Part shown: piece by piece, positions 1 to 7,173 of the stretch
Layout of the letters: each line of letters opens with the position of its first letter
Position numbering within the stretch: position 1 is the first letter of the stretch
Origin: Elusimicrobiaceae bacterium
GTDB lineage: Bacteria; Elusimicrobiota; Elusimicrobia; Elusimicrobiales; Elusimicrobiaceae
Direction of reading: 5' to 3'
NCBI GenBank assembly: GCA_017525025.1
Contig: JAFXUJ010000002.1
Coordinates: 1 to 42,392, forward strand
DNA length: 42,392 bases
The notes under the pieces: generated by a model
Seen by the model: the letters and a program-made list of their open reading frames with translations, nothing else
What the model was told of the DNA's origin: nothing
The model's database searches: none
Made by a program: the position numbers and the translations under genes

Positions 1-1
1 C

Positions 2-2095
2 GTTACGCGCTCTACGTCGGGATGGACTACGACCGTTCAGAGCGTTACGGCAACAAAGAAATACCTTTGGAACTATGAGACCGTAACCTATACAGACGGT
101 AGTACGGCAAACACAGACCCCGTTATTATAGGTGTTTATGGAGATACAGGGCCAGAAGGCCCACAGGGGCCTAATGGTAACGACGGCGTAACCTACGAAA
201 TTGCTTGTTCTGTAGGCAACGTAACTATAGCGTCCGACGCTGATAGTGCCACGCTTAATTGTTCAGCGGGCTTTTATCGTAAAGAGGGAACGGCGGCACG
301 TCAGGCCCACACTTGCCGTTTTGCCGTCTATTCCCGCACGGGTACTACTTACGCGCTCTTAACGATGTATAATAGTACCTACATAAATAACGGCTACGAT
401 GATGGCGTAAACATAAAGGCCAACGTCTATACAGGCTACGACGCGGTAGTAATTTTCATGTTTAGCAGCGCGTACACCGGCACAAGCCCCGCAGGACAGG
501 CGTACTTAGCCAAATGTGAGATTATCGTTAAGAAGCAGGGCAACACAGGCCCCCAAGGCCCGCAGGGGCCAACAGGCGGCACGGGTAGCCAAGGCCCGCG
601 AGGTTATAGAGGCCCCGGACTACGCGGCCCGCAGGATTGGACGCAAGCCGAGTTGGATTTTCAATTTTACAAAGGCGCAGACGGTGAGCCTTACGAAGAT
701 TTTGTAGTATATAACGGCAGTTACTACAAATGTATTAAGACACATACAAAAACCGCCTCAAACTATCCGGGCAGCACCTACGACACCAATAACGGCCTTT
801 GGCAGTTATCTACGAAAATGGGATTAGTAGCCGCTAATATCCTGTTTGCTCAACACGGCTATTTTGGTAGTGCGAAAATTAGCGGCGATTGGATGATAAG
901 CACAAACGGAACTATAGACGGTACGGCCTACGATAACGGCGCAACCTATCAGGGTATTACCGCCTATTCCCTGTTTAATCCAAACAACCCGTTAGGCAAA
1001 TACTTAGCAAAGTACGCTTATGGTAGCGACTACTCATTTACAAGCAGTAACACTACTAAGTCATGGACTACGCTAACTTTGGAGGCCGGAAAAGTTTACT
1101 ACTTATCGGCCAAAGGCTACGGCAGTAGTTCAACAGGCTATTATATAAGAGTACGCAACTCGTCTACCGGCACTACCTATTCGCCTATATTGATTAACAG
1201 CACGTCAGCGGTAACACGCGCAGGGTACATTAAGCCGACGGAAAGCGGTACGTATTATTTGGAGATATACAACCCTAACGGACTATCAGGTACGGTTAAC
1301 ACCGTTACTTTAGAAGAAAAGAATTTTGCCCCGTACTACGCGCTTGATTTGCTTACCGGCAAAACATATCAGGGCGACGTTTATGTAAGAGGCGGTGTGC
1401 GTAGCCCATTCACGTACTTAGGACGTGGCGGTACGTTTGGCAATGACTTTTCGGATAACATAGCCGTTTACAGCGCGTCGGCATCCGATTACGCTTTGCC
1501 GTGGACTACCGACCAGTCAGGCCGTAAGGTAGTTATCACTAACTACTATTGGAACGGTAGTTATTCGACGGCATCCGGGTACGCTCAACTAACAGCCCCG
1601 ACGGGTAAATATTTCTATGAAGATGGCATACAGAAATCTACTATCAAGTTAAGCCGCGAGGCCGTAGAGTTGTTAGGTTACGGTGATAATAATAGTTTCT
1701 ACGGTTGGATTGTGCTAAAGCGAATAGACTTAGGCACAGAATCCCGCTACGGCCACCACATGAAGATGTTAGCCGTTGGCCGCGTTACAGGTTCAAGTAG
1801 CGGGGCAAGCGTATCTTATCATACTTTCGATGGTAGCACAATGTCGGTTACAAGAGACGGCACGGGTATCTATACCTTATCGTGGAGTAATAATAATTGG
1901 TATGCAGATGCAGGACACGTTTTTGTAATGGTATGCGGCTACGGCGTAATTGACAGCGGTAGTAATCCGCTATATGCGTCTGTAAAATCGCAAACGAAAA
2001 CGTCTATAACCGTTCAGACGGCAGACGATGATAGCCGAAACGACGGCGCGTTTAATTTCTTCTTAATGAACTTTAACGATTGGATTTACCTATAA
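2..2095 (+). CDS. Phage tail fibre / receptor-binding protein with collagen-like repeats (5' partial)
   Basis: The frame is open from base 2, so the real start lies outside the window; about 697 residues are visible. Two Gly-X-Y collagen-like stretches occur, near bases 146-182 (GDTGPEGPQGPNG) and 539-635 (many GPQGP/GPRG units). The rest is rich in Tyr, Gly, Ser and Thr, as in beta-rich fibre and tip domains. Collagen-like segments usually trimerise phage fibres. Position just before the DGR target VP1 and the lysis genes supports a distal tail or adhesion role. An internal ATG at 365 exists, but the collagen repeat upstream of it is in the same frame, so it is not the start. The exact receptor role is inferred. 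Confidence 0.8.
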   Translation, partial: VTRSTSGWTTTVQSVTATKKYLWNYETVTYTDGSTANTDPVIIGVYGDTGPEGPQGPNGNDGVTYEIACSVGNVTIASDADSATLNCSAGFYRKEGTAARQAHTCRFAVYSRTGTTYALLTMYNSTYINNGYDDGVNIKANVYTGYDAVVIFMFSSAYTGTSPAGQAYLAKCEIIVKKQGNTGPQGPQGPTGGTGSQGPRGYRGPGLRGPQDWTQAELDFQFYKGADGEPYEDFVVYNGSYYKCIKTHTKTASNYPGSTYDTNNGLWQLSTKMGLVAANILFAQHGYFGSAKISGDWMISTNGTIDGTAYDNGATYQGITAYSLFNPNNPLGKYLAKYAYGSDYSFTSSNTTKSWTTLTLEAGKVYYLSAKGYGSSSTGYYIRVRNSSTGTTYSPILINSTSAVTRAGYIKPTESGTYYLEIYNPNGLSGTVNTVTLEEKNFAPYYALDLLTGKTYQGDVYVRGGVRSPFTYLGRGGTFGNDFSDNIAVYSASASDYALPWTTDQSGRKVVITNYYWNGSYSTASGYAQLTAPTGKYFYEDGIQKSTIKLSREAVELLGYGDNNSFYGWIVLKRIDLGTESRYGHHMKMLAVGRVTGSSSGASVSYHTFDGSTMSVTRDGTGIYTLSWSNNNWYADAGHVFVMVCGYGVIDSGSNPLYASVKSQTKTSITVQTADDDSRNDGAFNFFLMNFNDWIYL

Positions 2096-2106
2096 ACCAA
2101 CAGCGT

Positions 2107-2511
2107 ATGAAAACAAAAGTAATCTTTAACGACACCATCCCGTTTAAGGGATTTATCGCTATGTGTTTGTGGCCGTTTATATTCGTCAGGAATAACGCGG
2201 CAAGCCACTATAACACGGTGGCAAACAACCACGAACACATACACGCGGAGCAACAAAAGGAAATGCTTTTAGTTGGCATCGTATTAGCCGCTATCGGCTA
2301 CGTCTTTGTCGGACTTTGGGCGTTGCTCTTTGTGCCTTTGTTCTTTTGGTGGTACGGTATCGAATACCTGTACCGGCTTTGTCAGTACCGCGACACCAAA
2401 AAGGCATACCGTAACATTTCGACAGAGCGGGAAGCCTACGCCAACGAAAAGGATTTAACCTACCTTACCAACCGTAGGCGTTTCGCATGGATTAAGTATT
2501 TACACATTTAA
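2107..2511 (+). CDS. Small membrane protein with HEXXH metalloprotease-like motif
   Basis: A 134-residue protein. ATG at 2107 follows the fibre stop (2095) by 11 bases; an in-frame TTG at 2080 would overlap the fibre gene and is less likely. It contains HEHIH, a match to the zinc-binding HEXXH motif, then a strongly hydrophobic region (about 45 residues, one or two membrane spans), then EREAYANE, which could supply a third acidic ligand as in gluzincins. What is seen: motif and hydrophobic segments. Inferred: zinc binding and a membrane location. Substrate unknown. Its place between fibre and DGR genes suggests late expression. Confidence 0.6.
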   Translation: MKTKVIFNDTIPFKGFIAMCLWPFIFVRNNAASHYNTVANNHEHIHAEQQKEMLLVGIVLAAIGYVFVGLWALLFVPLFFWWYGIEYLYRLCQYRDTKKAYRNISTEREAYANEKDLTYLTNRRRFAWIKYLHI

Positions 2512-2535
2512 TAACCCCATTAAATTTTAAGTATT

Positions 2536-3303
2536 ATGGCAGTTAAGCAAACAAAAAAATTGAATGACAGCAGCGTAACAGACGTTACGACCGTCAACAG
2601 CACCGACCGAATCCTTATGCGGGATAGCAGCGGTAAGTTAATCCCCATTTCGCTTGCAAACCTGAAAGCGGCTATGATGGGAGGTGTAGACCAAAACGTA
2701 CAGATGGACGGCGTTTTCATTATGTACCATGACAACAGCAACGACGCGCCCCGAATGGTTAAGCCACACAAGTGGCCAAGCCTACAGAGTGCCGGGCAAA
2801 TTGCCGACGGCGTAGTAGTCGTAGAGGGCGGCAAAATCTTAGTCGTAGCACCTACCGAATCGTCTATGACATGGAGTAGCGCAGCCGTTAGCGGTGGCGG
2901 CGTAACCACGTCAGACCGCGTTACGGCTTTGAACGATTGGGCCGGTAAGCAGAACACGGCGGCGCAAATTACGCACGCCGAATGTAGTAGCAACGCCTAC
3001 GCCCCCGGATATTGCGCAAACTACAGCCGCGTAAACGCCAACTCTAAGGGCTTGACAGCCGGTAAGTGGTGGCTACCATCTTTGGGCGAAATAATGATGA
3101 TTTACGCCAACATGACAAAGATTAACTACGCGCTTTCGCTGATTAGTGGTGCAACGCAGTTAAGCGAAAATTGGTATTGGACTTCGACCGAGGGCAGCGC
3201 GCCGAACGCCTGGATTCTGGGCCTCGACAGCGGCATCGCCGGCAACCTCACTAAGGCATCGTACCCGACCAGAGTTCGGCCCGTCTCAGCATTTATTGCT
3301 TAA
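2536..3303 (+). CDS. DGR variable protein VP1 (C-type-lectin/FGE-like), tail-associated
   Basis: 255 residues. The N-terminus (DSSVTDVTTVNSTDRILMRD, then a GKLIPISLANL segment) looks like an attachment module common in phage tail proteins. The C-terminal half has the pattern of the formylglycine-generating-enzyme/C-type lectin fold used by DGR targets (WWLPSLGE, WYWTSTEG, RVRPVSAF). Residues 217-252 are encoded by variable repeat VR1, which matches the TR at 3847-3953 except at template adenines. The gene lies directly upstream of avd, TR and RT, the classic DGR order. The likely role is a diversified ligand-binding tip protein. The receptor is unknown. Confidence 0.9.
   Translation: MAVKQTKKLNDSSVTDVTTVNSTDRILMRDSSGKLIPISLANLKAAMMGGVDQNVQMDGVFIMYHDNSNDAPRMVKPHKWPSLQSAGQIADGVVVVEGGKILVVAPTESSMTWSSAAVSGGGVTTSDRVTALNDWAGKQNTAAQITHAECSSNAYAPGYCANYSRVNANSKGLTAGKWWLPSLGEIMMIYANMTKINYALSLISGATQLSENWYWTSTEGSAPNAWILGLDSGIAGNLTKASYPTRVRPVSAFIA
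3185..3291 (+). repeat. DGR variable repeat VR1
   Basis: 107 bases, the same length as the TR at 3847-3953. All 16 differences fall at positions that are A in the TR (changes to G, T or C); all template C, G and T positions are conserved. The mutated positions cluster in AAY codons. The 3' end (agagttcggcccgtctcagca) is invariant in TR, VR1 and VR2 and would serve as the initiation-of-homing region. Confidence 0.95.
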
Positions 3304-3323
3304 TTCTTACTCTTTAACCTTTA

Positions 3324-3345
3324 GTTCCCGGCGAAAGCCGGGAAC
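3324..3345 (+). other. Hairpin with GAAA loop downstream of VR1
   Basis: Perfect 9-bp stem (gttcccggc / gccgggaac) closed by GAAA, 32 bases after VR1. The 16-base core cccggcgaaagccggg is repeated exactly after VR2 (19267-19282) and is absent after the TR. In the Bordetella phage DGR, a short hairpin with a GRNA tetraloop downstream of VR helps target recognition. No T tract follows, so a rho-independent terminator is less likely. Confidence 0.7.
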
Positions 3346-3366
3346 ATTACAACGTAATTTTCAGAA

Positions 3367-3756
3367 ATGGCAGACAAACCGATTAAGTTAGTATCTACTA
3401 CGCAACTATACTTAGATTGCAGGGCGTTACTCAATGAGATATTAGACGTTACGCCCAACTTTCCGCGTGACTATAAGTTTACTATCGGCGCAGAAATGCA
3501 AAGACTATCTGTTAGTCTGATAGAGTTAGACGCAGCGGCCTACATGGATAAGACGGGCAGGGTACAAAACTTAATGAGTTTCAAGGCCAAGTTTGAGACG
3601 CTTAAAACCCTAATCAGGGTAGCGGGCGAAAGACGTTGGATTAAGGGAATAGGGCGGCACGCACATATCATTGAACTGATGGACGCAATAGGAAAGCAAA
3701 GTACAGCGTGGAAAAACTCACTTACAAAAGCGAGTAAGCCGGAATCGGAAAGTTAA
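3367..3756 (+). CDS. avd: DGR accessory variability determinant (Avd)
   Basis: 129 residues, the usual Avd size, predicted mostly alpha-helical and rich in Arg/Lys, as expected for the four-helix-bundle, nucleic-acid-binding Avd family. Segments such as LYLDCRALLNEIL, RDYKFTIGAEMQRLS and FETLKTLIRVA resemble this bundle. It sits between the VP1 gene and TR/RT, the standard avd position. Avd forms a pentamer that binds the DGR reverse transcriptase and is needed for mutagenic cDNA synthesis. Identification rests on pattern, length and context. Confidence 0.85.
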   Translation: MADKPIKLVSTTQLYLDCRALLNEILDVTPNFPRDYKFTIGAEMQRLSVSLIELDAAAYMDKTGRVQNLMSFKAKFETLKTLIRVAGERRWIKGIGRHAHIIELMDAIGKQSTAWKNSLTKASKPESES

Positions 3757-3996
3757 GACTAACCGAGAGTGCAAGTTTCCGTAATAAATGGGGCTTATAC
3801 CGTCATTTACGGTTAAGAGCAAGTTAATAGGCCACAGATTGCGAGCCGACCGAGAACAGCGCGACGAACGCCTGGAATCTGAACCTCAACAACGGCAACG
3901 CCAACAACAACACTAAGGCATCGAACACGAACAGAGTTCGGCCCGTCTCAGCACTTCTTACGGAAGCAGAAACGTAGTATATAAACATTGTCAGAT
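3757..3996 (+). ncRNA. DGR template RNA region (avd-RT intergenic)
   Basis: The 240-base gap between avd and RT holds the TR and has no convincing coding frame. In characterised DGRs the TR is transcribed as a structured RNA including flanks on both sides. Here only 43 bases separate the TR end (3953) from the RT start (3997), so the downstream spacer of the functional RNA probably extends into the RT gene. An imperfect inverted repeat upstream (ccgtaa near 3779 with ttacgg near 3808) may be part of the fold. RNA ends are not visible. Confidence 0.45.
3847..3953 (+). repeat. DGR template repeat (TR)
   Basis: 107 bases. In the VP frame it would encode 12 AAY (Asn) codons plus two ACG codons. 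AAC and AAT cannot become stop codons by mutation of their A bases alone, a hallmark of DGR templates. It contains a run of three AAC codons (3902-3910) where VR2 has gained a codon. The A bases in ACT, AAG and AGA near the 3' end are unchanged in both VRs. Confidence 0.95.
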
Positions 3997-5178
3997 ATGG
4001 TAACGACTGATGGACTTTTAGAAGCGTATTACGATTGCCGACGGAGCAAACGCCACACGGCAAGCGCGATAGTCTATGAAATGGACTACGAAACTAAACT
4101 TATCGCCTTACGCGATAGGATTAACAACCGCGTCTATCAGCCCGGAAAGTCTATTTGCTTTGTCGTAACGCGGCCCCGGTATCGTGAAGTGTTTGCCGCC
4201 TCCTTTGAAGATAGAATAGTACACCACTATATAGCCCTACGGTTAGAGCCGCTTTTTGAGTTGGTATTTAGTCCGCGTACTTTTAATTGCCGTAAGGAGA
4301 AAGGGCAGCTTTACGGTATCAATATTCTAAAGCAGGATATTAGGGATTGCAGCGAGAACTACACCCGGACTTGCTGGATTATGAAATTAGACCTACAGGG
4401 CTTTTTTATGAGTATCGACAAAGCCCTGTTAGCCGACCTGATAGACCGCTTTATTACCCAATACTATACCGGCAGCGACATAGACGATTTGCGCTACCTT
4501 TGCCGGATAGTCGTTTTGCATTGCCCCGAAAAGAATTGCGAGAAACACAGCCCGGCGCATTATTGGGATTACCTACCCGCCAATAAATCGCTATTCACTA
4601 ACGGCGAGGGCAAAGGCGTTGCTATCGGAAACCTGTTTGCGCAACTATTCGCCAATTTCCTGTTAAATGAATTTGATTGGTTTTTAGAGAAAATAGGTAT
4701 TAAGTATCATGGCCGATACGTAGATGATTTCTATTGCATACACCAAGATAAGGCCGTACTACTTAACGCCGTGCCATTGATACGGGATAAGTTGGCCGAA
4801 TTTGGCCTAACCCTGAATCCTAAGAAATTCTACTTTCAGCATTACACCAAGGGCGTAGAGTTTACCGGGGCAGTCGTAAAGCCCAAAACGTCGTATTGTT
4901 GCAACCGCACAATAACCAACTTTATTGCGGCCGTCAGGCGGTTAAACAACGCCAAGACATTACGGCAGGTTGAGCACGCCGTTTGCTCTATAAACAGTTA
5001 TTTGGGCTTGCTACGACACCACAACGAATACGGTACGCGTAAGAAAGTCTTAGGTATGATAGAGCGACACGCCTACGAATACATCTACATAAAAGGCCGC
5101 TATGAGATAGTGGCGTTAAAGAACAAATATAAGAAGAGAATACAGACATATAAAAGAATACGTGATGGCGATTATTGA
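3997..5178 (+). CDS. DGR reverse transcriptase
   Basis: 393 residues. ATG at 3997 is preferred over TTG at 3988. RT motifs: catalytic Asp in KLDLQGFFMSID (D132), IGNLFAQ (residues 210-216, the DGR form of RT motif 4, with AQ where many DGR RTs have SQ), YVDDFY (241-246; catalytic Asp pair), then the thumb-side LNPKKFYFQ and GVEFTG. No maturase, RNase H or integrase domain is seen. The enzyme copies the TR RNA into cDNA with errors at adenines, with Avd. The last bases overlap the next small gene (ATG at 5165). Confidence 0.95.
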   Translation: MVTTDGLLEAYYDCRRSKRHTASAIVYEMDYETKLIALRDRINNRVYQPGKSICFVVTRPRYREVFAASFEDRIVHHYIALRLEPLFELVFSPRTFNCRKEKGQLYGINILKQDIRDCSENYTRTCWIMKLDLQGFFMSIDKALLADLIDRFITQYYTGSDIDDLRYLCRIVVLHCPEKNCEKHSPAHYWDYLPANKSLFTNGEGKGVAIGNLFAQLFANFLLNEFDWFLEKIGIKYHGRYVDDFYCIHQDKAVLLNAVPLIRDKLAEFGLTLNPKKFYFQHYTKGVEFTGAVVKPKTSYCCNRTITNFIAAVRRLNNAKTLRQVEHAVCSINSYLGLLRHHNEYGTRKKVLGMIERHAYEYIYIKGRYEIVALKNKYKKRIQTYKRIRDGDY

Positions 5179-5314
5179 AGTACAGCCCAAAGACCCGGTT
5201 ACATTGCGCGTTGATGTAATAGACATGGGCCTTTTGCACCTGTTAGAAACCCGGTACGTGGTTTTGATTGAGCAACGCGATAACGACATAGTAATAGAAC
5301 TATATAAAAAGTAA
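5165..5314 (+). CDS. Small hypothetical protein (49 aa) coupled to RT
   Basis: ATG overlaps the last 14 bases of the RT gene in another frame, and the stop (5312-5314) lies 4 bases before the next gene. The product (MAIIEVQPKDPVTLRVDV..., ending LYKK) is short, beta-prone and without a recognised motif. Tight packing on both sides supports real coding and translational coupling. Function unknown. Confidence 0.55.
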   Translation: MAIIEVQPKDPVTLRVDVIDMGLLHLLETRYVVLIEQRDNDIVIELYKK

Positions 5315-5318
5315 GGTT

Positions 5319-5681
5319 ATGGAGTACACAGATATTTTTAGCATTGTCGCATCGGCAGGCGCAGCCGTTGGCGGTTGGGAATTTATTAAGTATATGCTTA
5401 ATATCCGCACCAACAAGCGCAAAGAACACTACGAGGCAGACAAAGCCAAGGCAGAGGCAAAGAGCGCAGATTTTGACGTGCTACGCGAAACTACAGAGTT
5501 TTTGCAGCAGCAACTAAAGGAAAAGGAAGAACGGTTTGCAAACCAAACCGAGCGTTTGCGCAAGGTGCAAGATGATTATTTTACCCTGTTGCAAGAAAAG
5601 GCTAAAGTTGATTTGGAATTGCAGCGTTTTCGATGTGTGCGCCCGAAGTGCGCACAAAGAGAACCACAAAACGGATATTAA
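5319..5681 (+). CDS. Membrane-anchored coiled-coil protein, possible lysis-cassette component
   Basis: 120 residues. Residues about 6-28 (IFSIVASAGAAVGGWEFIKY) form one short hydrophobic segment. Residues about 30-105 are highly charged with heptad character (long Lys/Glu/Gln runs), a probable coiled coil. The tail has two Cys (CVRPKCAQ). It lies just before the endolysin, so a holin-like or lysis-accessory role is possible, but one hydrophobic segment plus a coiled coil is not diagnostic. It could equally be a structural accessory. Confidence 0.6.
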   Translation: MEYTDIFSIVASAGAAVGGWEFIKYMLNIRTNKRKEHYEADKAKAEAKSADFDVLRETTEFLQQQLKEKEERFANQTERLRKVQDDYFTLLQEKAKVDLELQRFRCVRPKCAQREPQNGY

Positions 5682-5704
5682 CTAACCCCTAAACATAAAG
5701 AATC

Positions 5705-6283
5705 ATGGCAAAAGTAGAAAGCATTGTGCCTTTTATCCTGAAATGGGAAACCGGCACTACAGGCCCCGGCCTGACAAATGAGCAACTTTTCGAGAAAGCG
5801 AAGAAACGCGGATTTGCAAACGACCCCGACGATTTGGGCGGGGCCACGATGTGCGGCGTTACGTTAGCCACCTTTACGGAATATTGCCGCAGGAAAGGCT
5901 ACCCGCGCCCAACCGTCACCCGGCTAAAGGCCATTACCTACAGGGAATGGTTAGAGGTGCTTAAAACGCTGTTTTGGGATAGATGGAAAGCCGACCAGAT
6001 TATTAACGCCTCTATTGCTCTGATGCTCGTAGATTTCGTTTGGGCGAGCGGTAGTTACGGGATAACCGTACCGCAAAAGGCTATAGGCGTGACAGCCGAC
6101 GGCGTAGTAGGCCCCAAGACGTTAGCGGCCATTAACGCCCGCGACCCCCGCCAACTTTTCGACCTGTTGAAGAAAGAGCGTTTGGCCTACATTGAGCGCA
6201 TTTGCAAAGCCCGGCCAAAGAACTATAAGTATCGTACCGGGTGGCTTAACCGTCTTAACGACATCAAATTTTCGGGCGTATGA
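5705..6283 (+). CDS. Endolysin, GH108 family N-acetylmuramidase with C-terminal peptidoglycan-binding region
   Basis: 192 residues, the usual size for the GH108/ZliS-type lysozymes of phages. The N-terminus has FILKWETG (catalytic Glu about residue 15) followed by DPDDLGGATMCGVT, the conserved substrate-site pattern. The C-terminal half holds a peptidoglycan-binding-like stretch (GVTADGVVGPKTLAAIN). No signal peptide is visible, so export would depend on a holin. Its stop overlaps the start of the spanin-like gene (ATGA), consistent with a lysis operon. Confidence 0.9.
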   Translation: MAKVESIVPFILKWETGTTGPGLTNEQLFEKAKKRGFANDPDDLGGATMCGVTLATFTEYCRRKGYPRPTVTRLKAITYREWLEVLKTLFWDRWKADQIINASIALMLVDFVWASGSYGITVPQKAIGVTADGVVGPKTLAAINARDPRQLFDLLKKERLAYIERICKARPKNYKYRTGWLNRLNDIKFSGV

Positions 6284-6864
6284 GAAACGAGTATAGCAGG
6301 TATTGGTATCACCAATTCAGGCAAAACAATAGTAACGGTTGCAGTACGTATTTGTTCCTGATGGCCTTTGCCCTGTTGTGCCTGGTAGTAGCCGGGTGCA
6401 GAACGCACAAGGCCGTTACAGACGAAAGCAGCACGGTATCTATTATAGATACTACCCAAGTGGAAACGGACAGCCTGACAGCCACGCAGACGTTTACCGA
6501 TACGACGCAGACCACTACGACCACAGAGCAGAACACGACAATAAACTTTGTGGACGGTGGCGGCACGGTAAGCATTGACAGCGCAGGTAACATTACGCTA
6601 ACCGGGGTGCAGAGCATTACGGGAAACCTGACAACGAACACCAACCAACAAAACGGAATCAGTCAGACCAACGAAGTAACGCAGACGCATACCGATACGC
6701 AAAACGGAATAACCAATAACGAGAGCCACGCGAGCCACACAGAAAAAGAGACAAAGACAGAAAAGCCCGTTTGGTATCAGACTATCTTAGCAAAGATTGG
6801 CGGGCTATGCTGCATTGCGGCTTTGCTTTGGCTTTTGTTCCTGTACCTGAAAAGAAAGTTTTAA
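6280..6864 (+). CDS. Probable unimolecular spanin (outer-membrane lipoprotein with C-terminal membrane span)
   Basis: 194 residues. A basic N-region and hydrophobic stretch end in LVVAGC (lipobox, Cys40), indicating a lipoprotein. The central 120 residues are almost all Thr, Ser, Gln, Asn and Asp, with TTTTTE and QTNEVTQTHTDTQ runs. A strong transmembrane segment (about residues 168-190, GLCCIAALLWLLFLYL) and a basic tail KRKF end the protein. Lipobox plus C-terminal span in one chain is the design of u-spanins (T1 gp11 type), which join outer and inner membranes in the last step of lysis. It directly follows the endolysin. The assignment is by architecture only. Confidence 0.7.
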   Translation: MRNEYSRYWYHQFRQNNSNGCSTYLFLMAFALLCLVVAGCRTHKAVTDESSTVSIIDTTQVETDSLTATQTFTDTTQTTTTTEQNTTINFVDGGGTVSIDSAGNITLTGVQSITGNLTTNTNQQNGISQTNEVTQTHTDTQNGITNNESHASHTEKETKTEKPVWYQTILAKIGGLCCIAALLWLLFLYLKRKF

Positions 6865-6893
6865 TGATTAGTGTTTTCTGTAATATAGTGCTT

Positions 6894-6930
6894 TGCCCGC
6901 GCAGTCCGAGAGGATAGAGCGGGCATTTTT
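6894..6930 (+). terminator. Rho-independent terminator after the lysis genes
   Basis: Stem tgcccgc (6894-6900) pairs with gcgggca (6919-6925), followed by a T run to 6930. It lies 30 bases after the spanin stop and marks the end of the late transcript before the lysogeny region. Confidence 0.75.
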
Positions 6931-6980
6931 CAAACCTAAGACGGTAGAAATGGCCGTAGAGCGCGTTAAAGGCCGTTGGG

Positions 6981-7046
6981 GTTATAACTATACACCCGGC
7001 GCGAGAAACGCGCTTAAAAACGATTTTCGGCGAAATTTTAACACTT
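6981..7046. repeat. Dispersed imperfect repeat, copy 1
   Basis: About 66 bases similar to 17835-17901; the best-conserved part is cgcgagaaacgcgctta. A small hairpin is possible (gcgcg, loop agaaa, cgcgc). A 32-codon frame (6950-7048, ATG to TAG) crosses this copy, encoding NYTPGARNAL; the second copy would encode NYTPDARNAL but has no ATG in frame. It could be a relic coding segment or a shared structured element. Function unknown. Confidence 0.55.
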
Positions 7047-7115
7047 AGTAACGCCTAAATCGGCGACAAACGCCCGTTTTTGCCGCCGACGGCCAAATAT
7101 AACAAGAAAAACGCG

Positions 7116-7173
7116 ATTTCTTAACACGTTATCAGGACATGGTAAGTTATTTGCCATTTCCTAACACGTAGTC
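7116..7173. repeat. Direct repeats beside the integrase 3' end (candidate att arm sites)
   Basis: atttcttaacacgttatc (7116-7133) and atttcctaacacgtagtc (7156-7173) match at 15 of 18 positions and start 40 bp apart. The second overlaps the integrase C-terminal codons. Repeats of this kind next to an integrase gene are often arm-type integrase sites or part of attP. The crossover core cannot be identified here. Confidence 0.4.

Noticed and set aside
2520-2993. Minus-strand frame of 157 codons over VP1
   Set aside because: Shadow of the VP1 gene; Ser/Thr-rich composition, no motif, and VP1 is well supported.
3824-4063. Minus-strand frame across the TR
   Set aside because: Runs through the template repeat and RT start; DGR TR is non-coding and the product lacks motifs.
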